DNA of 64,000 bases from Dioscorea cayenensis subsp. rotundata (GCF_009730915.1 NC_052472.1:310001-374000); one strand, 5' to 3'. Positions 39,672 through 53,000 are shown, counted from the stretch's first letter. Notes: generated by a model from the letters alone, not told the origin. A program made the numbers and translations.

Positions 39672-42600
39672 TTAAACACCGAAAGTGTATGTTAAACAAA
39701 CGAATCGGATTATTAAAGAAAGAATCGTGTATACAAATATAGAAAGAATGACTAAGAACCCGCTATGCAAGACTCCTCCGGCCGTGATGCCTTTGCCGCC
39801 TCCCTCCCTAAGTATGCGGGAAACATACCTTAATCGCAAATAAGGGACGTCGCTCATGCGGTACCAGTAGCTTCTCACCGCGAGTAATCGCTCGATAAAC
39901 CGCATGACATGGACGCTGCAATGACACTTCCTTTTTCTCGTCATGGGGCTTCGAGTGTCGTGAACAAGCTGGCACTTTGATGGTCGCCGACTCGCCCTAA
40001 CTCCATGTCGATACGAGAGGTCGAATAGGTTCCGACTGCCGAGATATACAAGTTCATATTAGAATGCCGATTATTTACCGAACACTATTACACAAACACA
40101 AATTATTAAAGCACTTTACCATTTCTAGCGTGTTTTTATCAGTATTCTTCGCTTTGGCATGAAGAATAATGCCTGATTCTTGTTTTTTTCATTGTCGAGG
40201 GACGTACGACATGGAAGTGGCCACTCATAATTATCGGGAGGATGACGATGTCCACTTCACGCAAGTCGCTAGCGGCATCTCCAATCATAGCCATCGTGGA
40301 TTCATGTGCGTCGTCGCCTCGCTCGACACTGAACAAGGCCAAATGTCGCGGTGATGGAGGCGCGCCTCTTATAACGATATGGCACTACGCTTATCGCCTT
40401 TTGCAAGATACATACGAATGCGCCCATCACATCGCCTCGCTGACCATCTCCTTCCCTCGAGCGGTGTCGAATAGATCGGGCCCGTGTGGTGTCGACAGAG
40501 TCATTCTTCCACACGCATGTCTGCGTGGGTTGAACTGAACAAAGACATGTAAACAATGTTGTAAGTATAAAATTAAACGTTAAAGTATAAACTTTAAATT
40601 CTATATTGAATGTTTAAGCAGTATCGTAATATTTAAAGGGTATCACTTATAAGTTAAATGTTATCTCAGAATTTTTAAACGTTAACGCTCCTACTTAAAT
40701 GGTAACTAAAAACAGTTTTAAAACAATATCATAAAAAACTTCAAACTTACTTGTCCATAGGGCAGCTGAGGAAGATCCTTATCAACCTCGTCAGACTTAT
40801 TGAGGCGCGATCGTCAACGATTTTTCTTCGAATGAAGACTCTTCCGAAGTTCTTCTACTTTTTTATCGGCTTCCTTTAATGGGGAGCACGACGCGACAGA
40901 TCAACGGGAGACACTTCCTTACATGCTTCTTTGCTCTTGTGGGATCGTGTCCGCCTCGATGCGCGGCATCGGTCACCGCTGGTTCCACCGTGAATTCCAC
41001 TTCGCTGAGGATAGACTCAACGACCTTCTCAACCGTGAGTTCCACGGCAGCAGAGATCAATGGGAGACACAACGCTGTTCGCGGTTGTTCTTCTTCACGG
41101 ATTGTGTCCATCTTTGATGCCGCATCTGTCGAGCGGCTCCACCGAGATGCATGATGTCGCCAACAACGAGTCGACGATCTTTTCCACCGCTGCAAACTCA
41201 ACGCCATCTTCAATCCTCCACCGTGATGGGCATGTCATCAACGTCACAACATCACCGACGATGTAGCTGCCGCCGATGGTGCTCGCTATTATTTCATCGC
41301 CACCAAGCACGGGCGAGACGGAGGCATTATTGTTTTCCTCTTTTTGCAAGCTTCTTCGAATGAGGCCGCTCAAGGGCCACCCCGATGATGTCCTCGCTCG
41401 CTCGAACTCCGACGGCGACGATCCCCGGGTGCTTCATTTGTTCAAGGGAAGGCGCAATGATCGCTGACCGTGACGCCTTCCAATGCCTCCACCCGAGCGA
41501 TGCCGAGGGAACTCGGTCATCAAAAATCTGCAAGCTCGCGATGAGAGTTGCAGTGACATCCTCGCTTAGTGCCGCAGACGCCACGTTCGGGGAAGCCACG
41601 GGTCAGCGGGCGTGGGGAGGGCTTCTCCGCCCTCGACGAATGCGTTTTGGCCCGAAGGGGAGAACGGCGCCCAATAAGGCAAGGAAGAGGTCGCCTCCTC
41701 ATCTCGCTTTTGAAAGCAAGCGGTTCCCGAGCAATAGCATCCGACCGAGCGGTCGGTCGAACAAATACTTCTTCATCGAGATTCGCGGAACCAGCTCGTG
41801 AAACTAGCATGTGTAAAGCAAACAATCTTAGCGAAATTATTTAGTTTAAACAATTAAAAACTATATTTACACATGTAACTCAGTATATTTAAACGTTATA
41901 ACCTATTGTGTTAAACAAGAAACAAACAAATTAAACATTAAACTAAAAAGTTTAAACTGTAGTCGAACAAAAGTTAAACTGTAGTTATAATGTTAAACGA
42001 TAGATGAATAAAGTTAAACGGTAAATGATATGGTTAAACGCTAACGCCTGCGCTAAACAAAAATATTTTTGAATTATTACCCTCTTTTCCTTCGAGATGA
42101 CAAACTCGTCTCTATCGTCGCTTGCTCCTAAAGTATTTTCACCGTAGCACAGACATCCTTGGGATCTTGCAGAACGGACTTTCTTTCCGGCTCCTGGTCA
42201 CTCAGAAACCAGATGTTAAGCGCCACTCGGCAACCCTTAACATACCCGCTGTTGGTCTCTTCCCCGCAAGATCTAGATCGCGACTCGGTAGTGGCCAGTG
42301 GTACGTCCTCCATAAGCCACTTGCAGGCCGCTTGCGCCCATGCGTAGCGCCCCCATTCCGTAGATCATCGACATAATCAACGATCCGCTTAGGAACCGAG
42401 CAGGGAGGTATTTGGGAAGAGGATTGTACCGTGAGAGGACACCATCGTAGTTTGGCAAAATTCTCCTCTTCTCCCTCCGTCCAACGAAGTTCGTTTGAAG
42501 AGCTGCTCCGACGGAGTCTCCGTGCTCTCGTACGCCTTCGATAAATACCTCTCTCGAAAGTCGACCGTGTTTTTCTTCTCGAAACACGATCGCCTCCCCA

Positions 42601-43510
42601 TCGCAACGCAGCCAAGAACGATTGCCACATCTTCGAGCCCTCGAAAGTCGCGATGCTTTCCCGATCCTCGAATTTATCAAATGCGGTTATCGTGATCTCT
42701 CGCAATGAGAGTCAAGAAGGGCCCGCTCTGGTATACAGACTTCCAACTCAAGAATGCTCGTGAACGGTGTTCTTGGATGATCTCCCGATGTCGAGGGATC
42801 ATGTGAACTTTCAATTCGACCCACGGTCTCCCACTCACTGGTGTCAAGTAGGATCGCCCATTAACTAGATTGACCGCCATAATCACAAGCCTCAGCATAA
42901 CAATAAAGACATTGTTAGCTGGAAATGTAATTTGTTAAACCAGAAACACTCGCTCTTAAACACCGATATCATTTTTTTAAGCAGATGACGATACTATTAA
43001 AACGGAGATACAAATAATTAAACGGAGACGTAACTAACTTAAACCAGTAAAAGCTCATTGTTTAAACGGAGACCTCATTTTTTTACAACTCGCAGACCTA
43101 TATCAACCGAAAAGTGGTAAACGTAGATTATAAACATTACACAAAGCACAACAATCTGAAAACCATTTCGATCAGTATACATAGACGAAAAATGTAAAAC
43201 AAAAAACAAAAAAACCCTAGCCGAGACATCTCCCTCGGACTAACAAAACCCTCACCCGATTAATCCCCCTCGAAAGCTTCAATGTCTTCCAACAAAAACA
43301 AAAATCACAAACCAAAAACCGAAAAATGTCTCTTCGTAATGTAATAGTTAACAAAAACCATAAATGAATACTCTTTAGATCGCAGTCGACTGAAAACGCC
43401 GAATACTTGCACTGGACTTCTTCTTCGACGCCGGTGAAAGGGAAGAGTGCCTGGAAGAGAAGAGCTGGAGACGTAAGTTGAGCTGGAGTCGCTGAGTCGA
43501 GAGAAGACAA
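39672..43510 (-). pseudogene. degraded Ulp1-like (C48) protease gene of the MULE
   Basis: On the minus strand several fragments in different frames follow the order of plant transposon Ulp1 proteins. An N-terminal piece starts at 43510. A region around 42130-42350 reads YAWAQAACKWLMEDVP and GYVKGCRVALNIWFL, like the DUF1985-type domain. A charged linker with repeats such as VEKVVESIL / VEKIVDSLL lies at 40950-41250. The protease end has VDIVILPIIMSGHFHVV (about 40190-40262, catalytic His in GHFHVV) and CHCSVHVMRFIERLL (about 39885-39935, presumed catalytic Cys, where the family has DCG). YRMSDVPYLRLRYVSRIL follows, as in C48 C-termini. Many shifts and stops interrupt it. Such proteases are common MULE passengers of uncertain function. 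Confidence 0.65.
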
Positions 43511-43764
43511 GTACTGTAATGCTTAAGAAAAAAACCCACCCACTTCCTCTCTACACCGAAATGGGTGCGCCACGACTTCCGACTTCAAAGGGCATTTTCG
43601 TCCATAAAATTTTTAAATACACTCGCTTAACGCAGCTACGCATTTTGTGGGTTTCAAAATCATGGAGTTGAAAAGGCATGGTTTTTTGGGATTCAAACCA
43701 TGCGGGTTTGTTTGCAATTTGAGCAAAGTCAGAGGGTTTTTTTGGCAATTTTCACTTATTATTA

Positions 43765-46632
43765 TTATTATTATCATGTGTTATATTTATAATAGAAAAC
43801 CTAGTATTCTATACCGTATCTATATAGATAATAGACGTTGAATTATGATTTAACGGTCAATATCTCTGGTGAATAGTAGATTTACATACATCCATAAATA
43901 ACATTTATTTTTTTATAATATATATTTAATTGATATTAATATATAAGAATTTTATGAACCACAAAGATCTACCATTGATCTCAGTCTCACTTGATATCAA
44001 AAATTTTAAATAACAAAATATTTGATAAATATCATGAAAAATATTTCATCCACAAATATTGTCAAATAAAATAAAAATCACACAATATTTTTGGAATCTC
44101 ATATACTTGTCACAAAATTTTGTGAATTTTTGGAAGATGTAGATGTGTATGTTTCTTATTACAGCAATTTTTTTCTACAACTTGTCAATGCCGAAAGAAC
44201 TATTTAATAATTTTCTACCCAAGAGAATATGGCTCATACATAGTTATATATAAAAAAAATCATTTATGTAATTTTCGTCTATGTGAGAAACCATTTTTTT
44301 TTAGTTTTATTATCGCCATCATTGTCATCAATCACCATCTATGCCATATTCTTGTCGGAAAAATATCTTTTTTGAAAAATTTATTTATTTATTTATTTGC
44401 AACGTTGTTGTTTTCATGTGATATCACGGAATTGGGAAGAATCAAAATGTGTATATTCTTATTTTCTATAATCAGAATATGTATATGTCAAATAGTGCCA
44501 AACAATATTATATAGTGTTTTATAATAATCATGCACAATGAATCTATACAATGAATCTTTATAAATAATAACGGTTGAATTATCATCCAATGACTATAAA
44601 TAAGAATCCCTGATGAACAAATCATATACGCATATGACTTTAACCCTATATATATAATAAAAAGTATAATTTATATTAATAAGATTAATTAAATTATAAT
44701 TTTTTTCTTATTATAAATTTAAAATAAGAATTTAAAATAAAATACGGGAGTTGTCTATAAATAATCTATTGATATCAGGTCCCTGCATAGAGTGTTGTTG
44801 TTCTATTGAGGAGGTGGATTTGAATCTCAGTTCACACAAGGCGTGAACGTAAGTATGTTAAACTAGAAACTCCATGTCTATGTATGCCATTGGCATGTGG
44901 CTTATTCATATTTTATTAAAAAGAAGATTACCGATATGTATCTTGAAAACTTTCCCGACGTGTTTTGAGATGCATTGATCAACTTTTTAAACATTTCTAA
45001 ATAAATTTGATTTCAAGAAAGATTTTAAGACGTAAATTATACCTACCACTTTATATGTATTCATTTGCTTATGTTGTCCAAAACATGAGAATATTAGTAG
45101 TACACATATTAAAATCCCCACATGCCACAACATTTTAATGGGTGCAAGAAAGCTTTAGTGTGTGGTGAGTATGAAATGATCAAATGAAAGGGATGGGAAA
45201 CAAATTATAGTTGTTATCAATCAAAGGAGAAGAAGGTGATAGACTTTGATTAATTAACAAATTAAAGTTCCTTTTGATTCAACTTTGTGGTGCATATATG
45301 TTAAGATAAGCTCCTTAAAAAGCATGTGAATTGGATAGTTGGTTATCTTTCTTATCATTTCAACTCCAACCACAAGAGTTGCTTTTATGTACTCTATCCT
45401 AAAGATGAGCTCCATTAACTTGATATCATGAATATCTTAATTAGCTCCTAAGAATTTGCAACATTACTTAAGCCTAATTAAAAGTGTACAGTTAGTAGTT
45501 ATTTAATATATATAGTCAAATAATTGCATGATTATAATTATGACTTAACATTTGGTGTATTTGACGATGATATTTAATGTTGCTTAATGATCTATCTTTT
45601 GGTTCTATGATATCATTAGCTAAATATGATGAGCCAATGATGATATGAGAGACATAGGAAAACATTGATGTTGTAGAAACAAGCATATATATATAACTCA
45701 TTTGCCATTATACATATTATTTATGGATAGTGATAACTTTATGCCATTTCATCAACCATGTGATTTGGCAACAACAACAACATCATCATCACTGATAATA
45801 TATATTGAGAATAAATTTGAAAGTAGTGGTGTTTCCACAATGATGATTTCTTTAATTGGCACATTTTTAATCTTCAAAACATGTTCAGGATTAATATTAA
45901 CACCGACATATTAAAAATATATATAGATGGTGATGGAATATACACTATTGCGATAACCTGAAAAATATCTTGCACTTATATAAGAGTGGCTCTAGTTGAA
46001 TATTTTATGCACCATGAGCAACAATATATCTCAAAAATTTAAGATGATCTCTCCCTTCCCAATTTCCTATGGGGTTGTGAAGGTTATCTGGGGATGTCTT
46101 TTATGTCCATTTAAAAATTTTAGAAAGAGTTATTAAATTGACTTTTCATTAAAAAAAACACGTCTGTTTTATAAAAAGATTTGAACTTATATTCTATTAA
46201 CATTTTCAATACAAGTGGATAAATATTTTTATTCACCAATTTATTTGATGTTATAATATATATATTAATAAATAAAAATTAATCTATTGAATTAGAGTAG
46301 TTAAATATTTAAATTTAACTAAATTAAGTCGAATTGCAAAGTTAACTAACTAATAATATATCCTCAAAGAACCACCATAATATTATAAAGCTAAATAAAG
46401 GGAGGCTCTATATAGTAAGTCAACGAGGACCACTGTAATTTTAGTAATCACATCATATATATGTTAAATTTCAGGTTAATCTAAAGTTATATTAAAGCCT
46501 TTTATTAGATGTTCCATATTTTTTGGTACCTAAATATAAAACTTCTTTTTGGATAAATCTCTCCCATATAAATACCCTCTTAATGAACCCTCTCATTTCT
46601 TTCCATTTGGGTTTTTCCAAGGTATTGTCTTT
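43765..46632. other. AT-rich intergenic DNA with a SINE-like copy
   Basis: No gene is seen apart from the SINE-like element at 44774-44923. The promoter of the sugar-transporter-like gene must be at the right end; no clear TATA box could be picked out of the AT-rich sequence. Confidence 0.5.
44774..44923 (+). mobile_element. SINE-like element, copy A
   Basis: A ~150-bp segment contains AGGTCCCTGCATAGAGTG, a degenerate pol III B-box (GGATTTGAATC) and AACTCCATGTCTATGTATG, and ends in TTTTATTAAAAA. The same order of blocks occurs at 49217-49374 and 54310-54446 in the same orientation. The tRNA-like B-box and A-rich tail suggest a tRNA-derived SINE. Confidence 0.5.
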
Positions 46633-48651
46633 ATGGCAATTACAGTGATTGTTCAAAATTCTCAAGGAAAAGCTTATCATGGGAAGATGACTCCTTTTGT
46701 ACTCTTGGCCTGTGTGGTGGCAGCAACAGGAGGTTTGATTTTTGGTTATGACATGGGCATATTAGGTAATATAATATACTCTCTCCGTTTTATTTTATCT
46801 GTTATAAATTTATATTTTTTTATCTGTCATTTTTTTTCTAAAGTTATTCTCAACACTTTATTTAAATCTCTTATCGGAAGAGAAATGTGAAGATATAAAT
46901 TAGAGATAATTTTGAAAATATAATTATTTTTTATAAATTTTTTTAATACGTGATATTCGATTAACCATGACAGATAAAAAAGAACGAAGGAGGGAGTATT
47001 ATTATTATTTTTATATTACTTATTTCCAATAAGAATTAATTAATTTGTTATTTATTTATTTTTACTATTTGCAAATGAAGGTGGAGTAACTAGCATGGAT
47101 AATTTCATCTTGAAGTTCTTTTCAAGTGTATCTACAAAGGAAAAGCTACATCAAGATACCAACAAATACTGCAAATTTAAACCACAACTATTAACTTTGT
47201 TTACAACCTCATTCTATTTAGCAGCATTGGTTTCATCCTTCTTTGCTAATGGTGTAACAAAAAGTTTTGGAAGAAAATGGTCTATGTTTAATGGTGGTAT
47301 CATTTCTTTAATTGGTTCTATCATTAGTGTGACTTCAATGAATATTATTATGTCTCGTCTTCGGTCGTCTTCTTCTTGGCTTTGGTGTTGGCTTTATTCT
47401 TCAGGTAATATATATATATACACACACACACACACAATGCATTCAAAATTAATTGGATTGTTTATATTCTTACTTTCTTATTTAATTATGCAGTCTGTGC
47501 CACTCTATCTTTCAGAAATGGCACCTCCAAATCTTCGAGGAATGCTTAATATGAGCTTTCAACTCATGGTCACCATTGGCATTCTTATTGCTAATATCAT
47601 CAACTATGGCAATGCTAAACATTAAGCCGGAATGGGGATGGCGTGTTTAGCCTCGGTATTGCTACTATTCCTGCTACTATTTTCACTCTTGGTTCACTTT
47701 TTCTTCCTGATACTCCCAACTCTCTAATTGAACGTGGCGAGGAAGAAAATGCCAAGATTGTCCTACAGAAAATTCGTGGCACAGATGATGTTAAAATAGA
47801 GTTCGATCATATGCGAGCCGCGAGCATGGAAGCAAATATTATTAACCATTCAATGTTCAACATTCTCAATAGAAAATACAGGCCTCAACTCACAATGGCC
47901 ATTTTTATACCTTTCTTTCAGCAATTCACTGGTATCAATGTTATCATGTTTTATGCACCAGTACTCTTTAAAACCATTGGGTTTAAAGACAATGCATCCT
48001 TCGTATCGGCCATCATCACCGGCCTCGTTAATGTATTCGCGACTTTAGTCTCGATTAGCACCGTAGATAAATTTGGTAGAAAAATACTCTTTTTACAAGG
48101 TGGAACACATATGTTCATTTGTCAGGTATGTATATCTGTTAAACTTTTGTAAATTTTTTATCATAAGTCAATTGATCTCATATGTTTCTAATTTACAGAT
48201 CCTTGTTGGAACATTAATTGGGTTGATGTTCGGAACTAATGGTGTGGGAGAGATACCAACACAATATGCAATATCAGTAGTGCTCCTTATCTGCTTTTAT
48301 GTATGTGGATTTGCTTGGTCTTGGGGACCTCTTGGATGGCTTATTCCAAGTGAAATATTTCCTATAGAGATTCGATCGACGGGACAAAGTATCGCTGTAT
48401 GTATGAATATGTTCTTCACATTCATTATCGCGCAAACATTCCGGTCAATGCTTTGCTATATGAAGTTTTATCTCTTCTTCTTCTTTGCTGGTTGGTTGGT
48501 GATTATGACCATTTTCATTGGGGTCTTTTTACCAGAGACTATGAATGTGCCAATAGATGATATGATCTTTGTGTGGAAGCATCATTGGTTTTGGAGACGC
48601 TTCATTAATGATAATGATGTTCGATTTGCTTATTCTAGAGTCACAAAATAA
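46633..48651 (+). pseudogene. hexose/H+ symporter (STP family), frameshifted
   Basis: Exons 46633-46765, 47081-47404, 47494-48125 and 48199-48651 have proper GT-AG borders. Conserved STP/MFS blocks are [108 protein letters not shown] and [11 protein letters not shown] (the family usually has PETK). Three single-base insertions break the frame: about 47351-47353, where ATGTCTCGTC should read ATG CTC GTC; about 47620, in AAACATTAAG; and about 47646-47648, in GTTTAGC. Removing them would restore YG..KIKPEWGWRVSLGIA, typical of STPs. The product, if made, stops after about four membrane segments, so this is most likely a pseudogene. Base-level assembly error is the alternative, given that the rest of the gene is well conserved. 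Confidence 0.85.
46779..46996. mobile_element. Stowaway MITE (Tc1/mariner) in transporter intron 1
   Basis: The left end CTCTCTCCGTTTTATTTTAT and the reverse complement of the right end CTCCCTCCTTCGTTCTTTTT form the classic Stowaway terminus (CTCCCTCCGTTC), and both arms continue with TTATCTGT. TA flanks both sides (46777-46778 and 46997-46998). Length is 218 bp, within intron 1. Confidence 0.88.
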
Positions 48652-49004
48652 TTATATATAATATGTACTTAAGATCTCACAATAATTAAAATTGAAACTA
48701 GTTTAGCTAGAAAAGTTGATCTAAGGAACTAGTAGTTTGGTGTTTATACCAGGGAAAAAAAAGTGACATTTAGAACACATTTGTACTTTCACTGTTACAT
48801 TGTTTAACAAGTTGTGTTTGCTTAATTAGAGCTTTTAGTATAAATAAATGATGAAGCATTCAACAAGCGTCATGAGGTTGAAAAAATACTCGTTATATAT
48901 TTTCCTAACTCATGAATAATTAATTTGATCTGTCTCATAAATATTTTTTTAAAAAAATAAAAACATATATATATATATATCTATATAATTATGCTAATGA
49001 AGTC
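48652..49004. other. 3' flank of the transporter pseudogene
   Basis: AT-rich, with a (TA)n tract near 48965-48982. Nothing else is recognised. Confidence 0.5.
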
Positions 49005-49109
49005 TTGGTCAACATTGCCCATGATTTGCGCATGTCATTCTTGCGCAAGGGCTATGCTAATCTTTCTCTCTGTTTCGTTAAAATTTTATCAGATGTCTCC
49101 AAAAAGCTT
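49005..49109 (-). pseudogene. U6 snRNA pseudogene
   Basis: Read on the minus strand it follows U6 snRNA from GAGACATCTGATAAAATT through AACGAAACAGAGA, GATTAGCATAGCCC, TTGCGCAAGAATGACATGCG and AAATC to the 3' end. The invariant ACAGAGAAGATTAGCAT region has a three-base insertion (ACAGAGAGAAAGATTAGCAT), the 5' stem-loop is altered (TTTTTGGAGACATC for TTCGGGGACATC), and GGGCAATG replaces the AGAAATGG part. No USE (RTCCCACATCG) or properly spaced TATA box lies upstream (49110-49180). It is therefore not an active gene but a retroposed or decayed copy. Confidence 0.88.
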
Positions 49110-49216
49110 GCAGATACGATCCACATTAATGCACATCTTTGAATAGGAGAACTTGTCGCTTAGTGTTAAAAAAAAGAAAACACATTGCCAATGATTCATT
49201 GGTCTCTTTCAACCAA

Positions 49217-49374
49217 GTCTCTTGTATAGAGTTTATATCATTATTAAAGAGGCATGTTCGAATCTTAGCCCATGTAAAGTGATAGTATAGATGCGTTAAA
49301 ATATTAGTTCTCCTCCTATGTATGTTGTTGTGTACGTCATGCGATTTGTCCAAATTTTATAAATAAAAAAAAAA
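49217..49374 (+). mobile_element. SINE-like element, copy B
   Basis: It has the same block order as copy A: CTTGTATAGAGT, a better B-box (TGTTCGAATCTTAGCCC), AAAGTGATAGTATAGATGCG, CTCCTCCTATGTATG and an A-rich end (AAATAAAAAAAAAATG). Confidence 0.55.
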
Positions 49375-49549
49375 TGAAAGAGTGAGTCAACATTATAGGA
49401 ACTAAAACCTTGAGCAAAACTTACTTATTTAAATGATACAAAAGCACACCAAATAGCATGATCTTTATACTTGAGAACAAGTTGCTTACACTATATATAC
49501 AACTTAATTTTCATCATACACACTTTATGACATATATATATATTAGACA

Positions 49550-50026
49550 TTAGATATTTTTAAAGGGGTGATAATTTCCAAAATCATGGGAAAGACCTTG
49601 AATTGAAGCACCAGCAGCAAGTACACTAGCAACAAAGCAAATTGAACTCATAAGATGTAACCAAAACCATGGTCCAGAGAACCTTAAAATCTTGGCTTGC
49701 TTGATGTACATCTCTACAGGGAAGTACACAGTGAGAGGCCAAAAGGCGATGCCGCCGACCAAACCGATAAAGTCGTTGAAGAAGGGGAAGATCATCGCAA
49801 TGAAAGTGGTCGCCGCGATGTATAATGTTCGGCATGCTAGTCGGAAAAAGCTCAGCCGATACTGGCCGATCATCGGAATGGTAATGAGATGTTCATAATT
49901 CAGAAAATAGTTCTCTGGCCATTTCCTATGAGTTGAACTCTCTACAAACTGGAATATTGGTTGGGAGAATACCTGCCAGTCAAGAATTTTTTTTTTGTGC
50001 TTACATAAACGTATGTACATACATGC

Positions 50027-50061
<35 letters not shown>

Positions 50062-53000
50062 AAAGAAAAATACCTGGTAGGCACCAATGAGATGGATGAC
50101 AATGCAAATGTTGGCAAGATCAACAAGCCAGAAAGGGTTGTAGAAACCAAATCCAGTGAGCATGTTACCAGGAGCATTGTTACCAAAAGCTGCATAGCCA
50201 AACACTCCACACAACATGTAAAACATTGTGGTGATGGTCACTCCTATTAATGAGGCCTTTTTCATCACTTTGTTCTCTGGTGGACTTGATTTCAATGTAT
50301 CCTACACCAATTCCCAATCAAATATTCATTTATTTATTTGTTTACTTTTTTTTTTAAAAAAAAGATAAACTATGTTTAATTAAAAAAAAGCACAGTAAAC
50401 TGGTAAACTGGGAGGATTACAACATAAAAAACTAGAGGGAGGAAAAGAAATGGGACAGTCACCAAAAGTAGATTTGTCCTACTGACAGATAGGAAACGAG
50501 AGGCAAAAAAAAAAGATTAAAGGAACAGAGTTGGACTGCTGGAGCTCATTTATTTACTTGTTTAATTATATGCACAAAAAAATGAATTTAAATCTTTTAT
50601 TAGTATTATCCTGACTTTGAAAATCCCGTCCTTTCAGTAAATTGATGTATTTGAACTTATGCCCAAATTGATATAACACTAAATCACTGTATTTAATTTT
50701 TCACCCCGACCTCTACGACAATCACATGGAGCTTAAATGAGTTAACAAGCGCTCAATTTCTATAATTATGATTAACATTAATACAACTAAAATATATGCC
50801 ATTGAGGACTTGTACAAGAGCCTCAAAATATATTTCATTAGATAGTGTATATAAAATATAACAATACTTTGTTTTTAATAATATTTTTACTAAAAATTAG
50901 TTTTATATCCGATATCTAATATTATTAAAAAAATTATAAAAATAAAACAGTGTTTTATCATGTAATTAAAGCATAAAATTATACAATAATAATAAGTAAA
51001 ATTAAATTAAAGCAAATGATATAATAAATTTATAGAGGTGGTAAATAAAGAACCAATCCACTGAAACAAATCGAATCAAATCAGCACATCACCTTGAAAC
51101 TTCTTAACTTTGCAAATGAATGAAAGACATCAACTCATAGGAATAATATATACAAATATAAATATTTTTCATGGTATATAATTAAAATTCATATCAAATT
51201 AATTTAATAAATCTAATAATTAATTTAGTAATACAAATAATAATTAAATGAATTAATACAATAATTACAATCATTAAAACAATATACACATGATTGACAT
51301 AAATGAAAAAACAAAAGATGGTCGTGTGTGTGTGTATATATATATGAAATGTCGGGTGATCTCACCTTAATTTTTGATATGTATATCTTTTAAATACATC
51401 AAATTAAATGCATATTTTTCAAAACTAAATTTATCAAACATAATAAGTCATAATCTAATATTATTAGTTATTTTTAATCAAATATTAAATTTAGCTCTAT
51501 TATATATTTTAAATCTAAGTTTTTCTTTCCCTCCTTTAAAAGAAGTCAATCACTTGTTAGGAAGCGCAACCATAAGCTCAACATGTACCCATTCTGTCAA
51601 CTTACGTTGATTTTGGGGTTTGATCTCTAGTCCTACGTAAAGAATCCGGTACCAATAGAATAAGTGGACGTTAATTAAAATTTAAATATTTACAAATACA
51701 TTGAAACCAGAAATCCACTGTTTTTTATAATTACATTCAATCAAACACTACCTAAGTGAATTTCAGTCTAATTCACTAATTATTATTTAAATTATAAACA
51801 TATCATGTCGAACTATTTAATCTGTCAATTAAATTTTTGTAACATATATATATACTTCAACATAACAACATAAGATAAATATAATGATTAATATATATAT
51901 ATATATACACACACATACCTGAATCTCAATTAGAACCATTGAGTAAGTGAAAGCACAAGCAATGTTTCCAAATGATTGAAAAACCCTCCAAACTTTGTCA
52001 CTTGCAGATACATCCACACCAATTGTTGCTCCTGTCAAACTACTCCTTCCCAACCCTTTTTCTGCATTCCATACAAATTTAATCCCTTCAATTTTTGTTC
52101 ATTTGTTTATAAATTTACATGCAAATAAAATTTAAAAATAATACAAACAAACATATTAATAAATATACATACCTGCAACCATAGCAATAGAAAGGCCAAG
52201 TGCGGTCAAAGAATAAGCAAAGGACATAACTGCAGCAATTATAGAGAGCCCCCAAATCTTGTGAAAATTTGGTATTTGAGATAGAACTATTTGAATGCAT
52301 GCAAAGATGAGTATATAAAAGCTCGGTGAAACATAACACTCTGCATGAATCCCATTCTTATGAAAACAATTCGATCTTTTAACTGCTCTGTAGAATCAAA
52401 AACAAAAATCAGAAGCTCTAAATCAAAAAAATTAAATTACATATAAAAAAAGTAAAAAAGTAAAAAAGTAAAAAATATATATATGTCATTTGGAGTTTAC
52501 ACCATACTAATCCCGGAGGTTATAATATAAGCAATTGTGACACCAATGAGCATCACATACTGAGCCAATCCACAGAGTTGAACCTTTACACCACCTAAAA
52601 CAAAGAAATTGCATTATACTAAATTCAAAAACAATCAATATATTGTTCCTATTTTTTAAGAAAATTTCAAAACCTTAAGTTAAGCTTTAAGCCAATGAGT
52701 AGAACTCAAATATATGAATACAGATATATATATATATATTTATAGAGTTTGAAAAGGAGCAAGAAAAAAGGAAGATATCGAGAATTCGACTTACCGAGAT
52801 TGGCTTTGACAGCATCCATGTAAGTGTGATTTCTTTTGCCATTGATCGGATCGGGAGAACGATAACAATCGGCGAGCAAAGCCGAACAAAACCAAGTAAT
52901 GAATGCAAATGCAAGAAGAGTAGCAGGGCCAGCAATCCATCCTAATTGTGCAATGGCCCATGCTAAGGACAATACACCGGAACCAATCACACTAGTTATT

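Larger units (their letters stand above)
37478..43755. mobile_element. Mutator-like element (MULE) with captured Ulp1-type protease
   Basis: A 6,278-bp block stands out by its much higher GC content and frequent CG dinucleotides. The ends are imperfect inverted repeats: left GGGAAAATTACTGTTCACCC, right (reverse complement) GTGAAAATTGCCAAAAAAAC, then CCTC(G/T) and further matching blocks. A 9-bp direct repeat TTATTATTA flanks both sides (37469-37477 and 43756-43764), the length expected for Mutator, although it is low-complexity. Inside are a mudrA-like N-terminal remnant on the plus strand and a long degraded Ulp1 (C48) protease region on the minus strand. Many AT-rich spacers (38900-39700, 40540-40760, 41830-42060, 42900-43200) interrupt these. 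A CTT/GTT microsatellite lies at 37755-37818. It most resembles the Ulp1-bearing (Kaonashi-type) plant MULEs; the transposase core is missing, so it is not autonomous. Confidence 0.8.

Noticed and set aside
40139-43510. many overlapping open frames on both strands, 40-167 codons
   Set aside because: They are products of high GC content inside the transposon; only the minus-strand protease order matches a family.
49933-50250. plus-strand 105-codon frame containing (TA)n-encoded IYIYIYI
   Set aside because: It is antisense to amino acid permease exons 6-7 and crosses a (TA)n tract.
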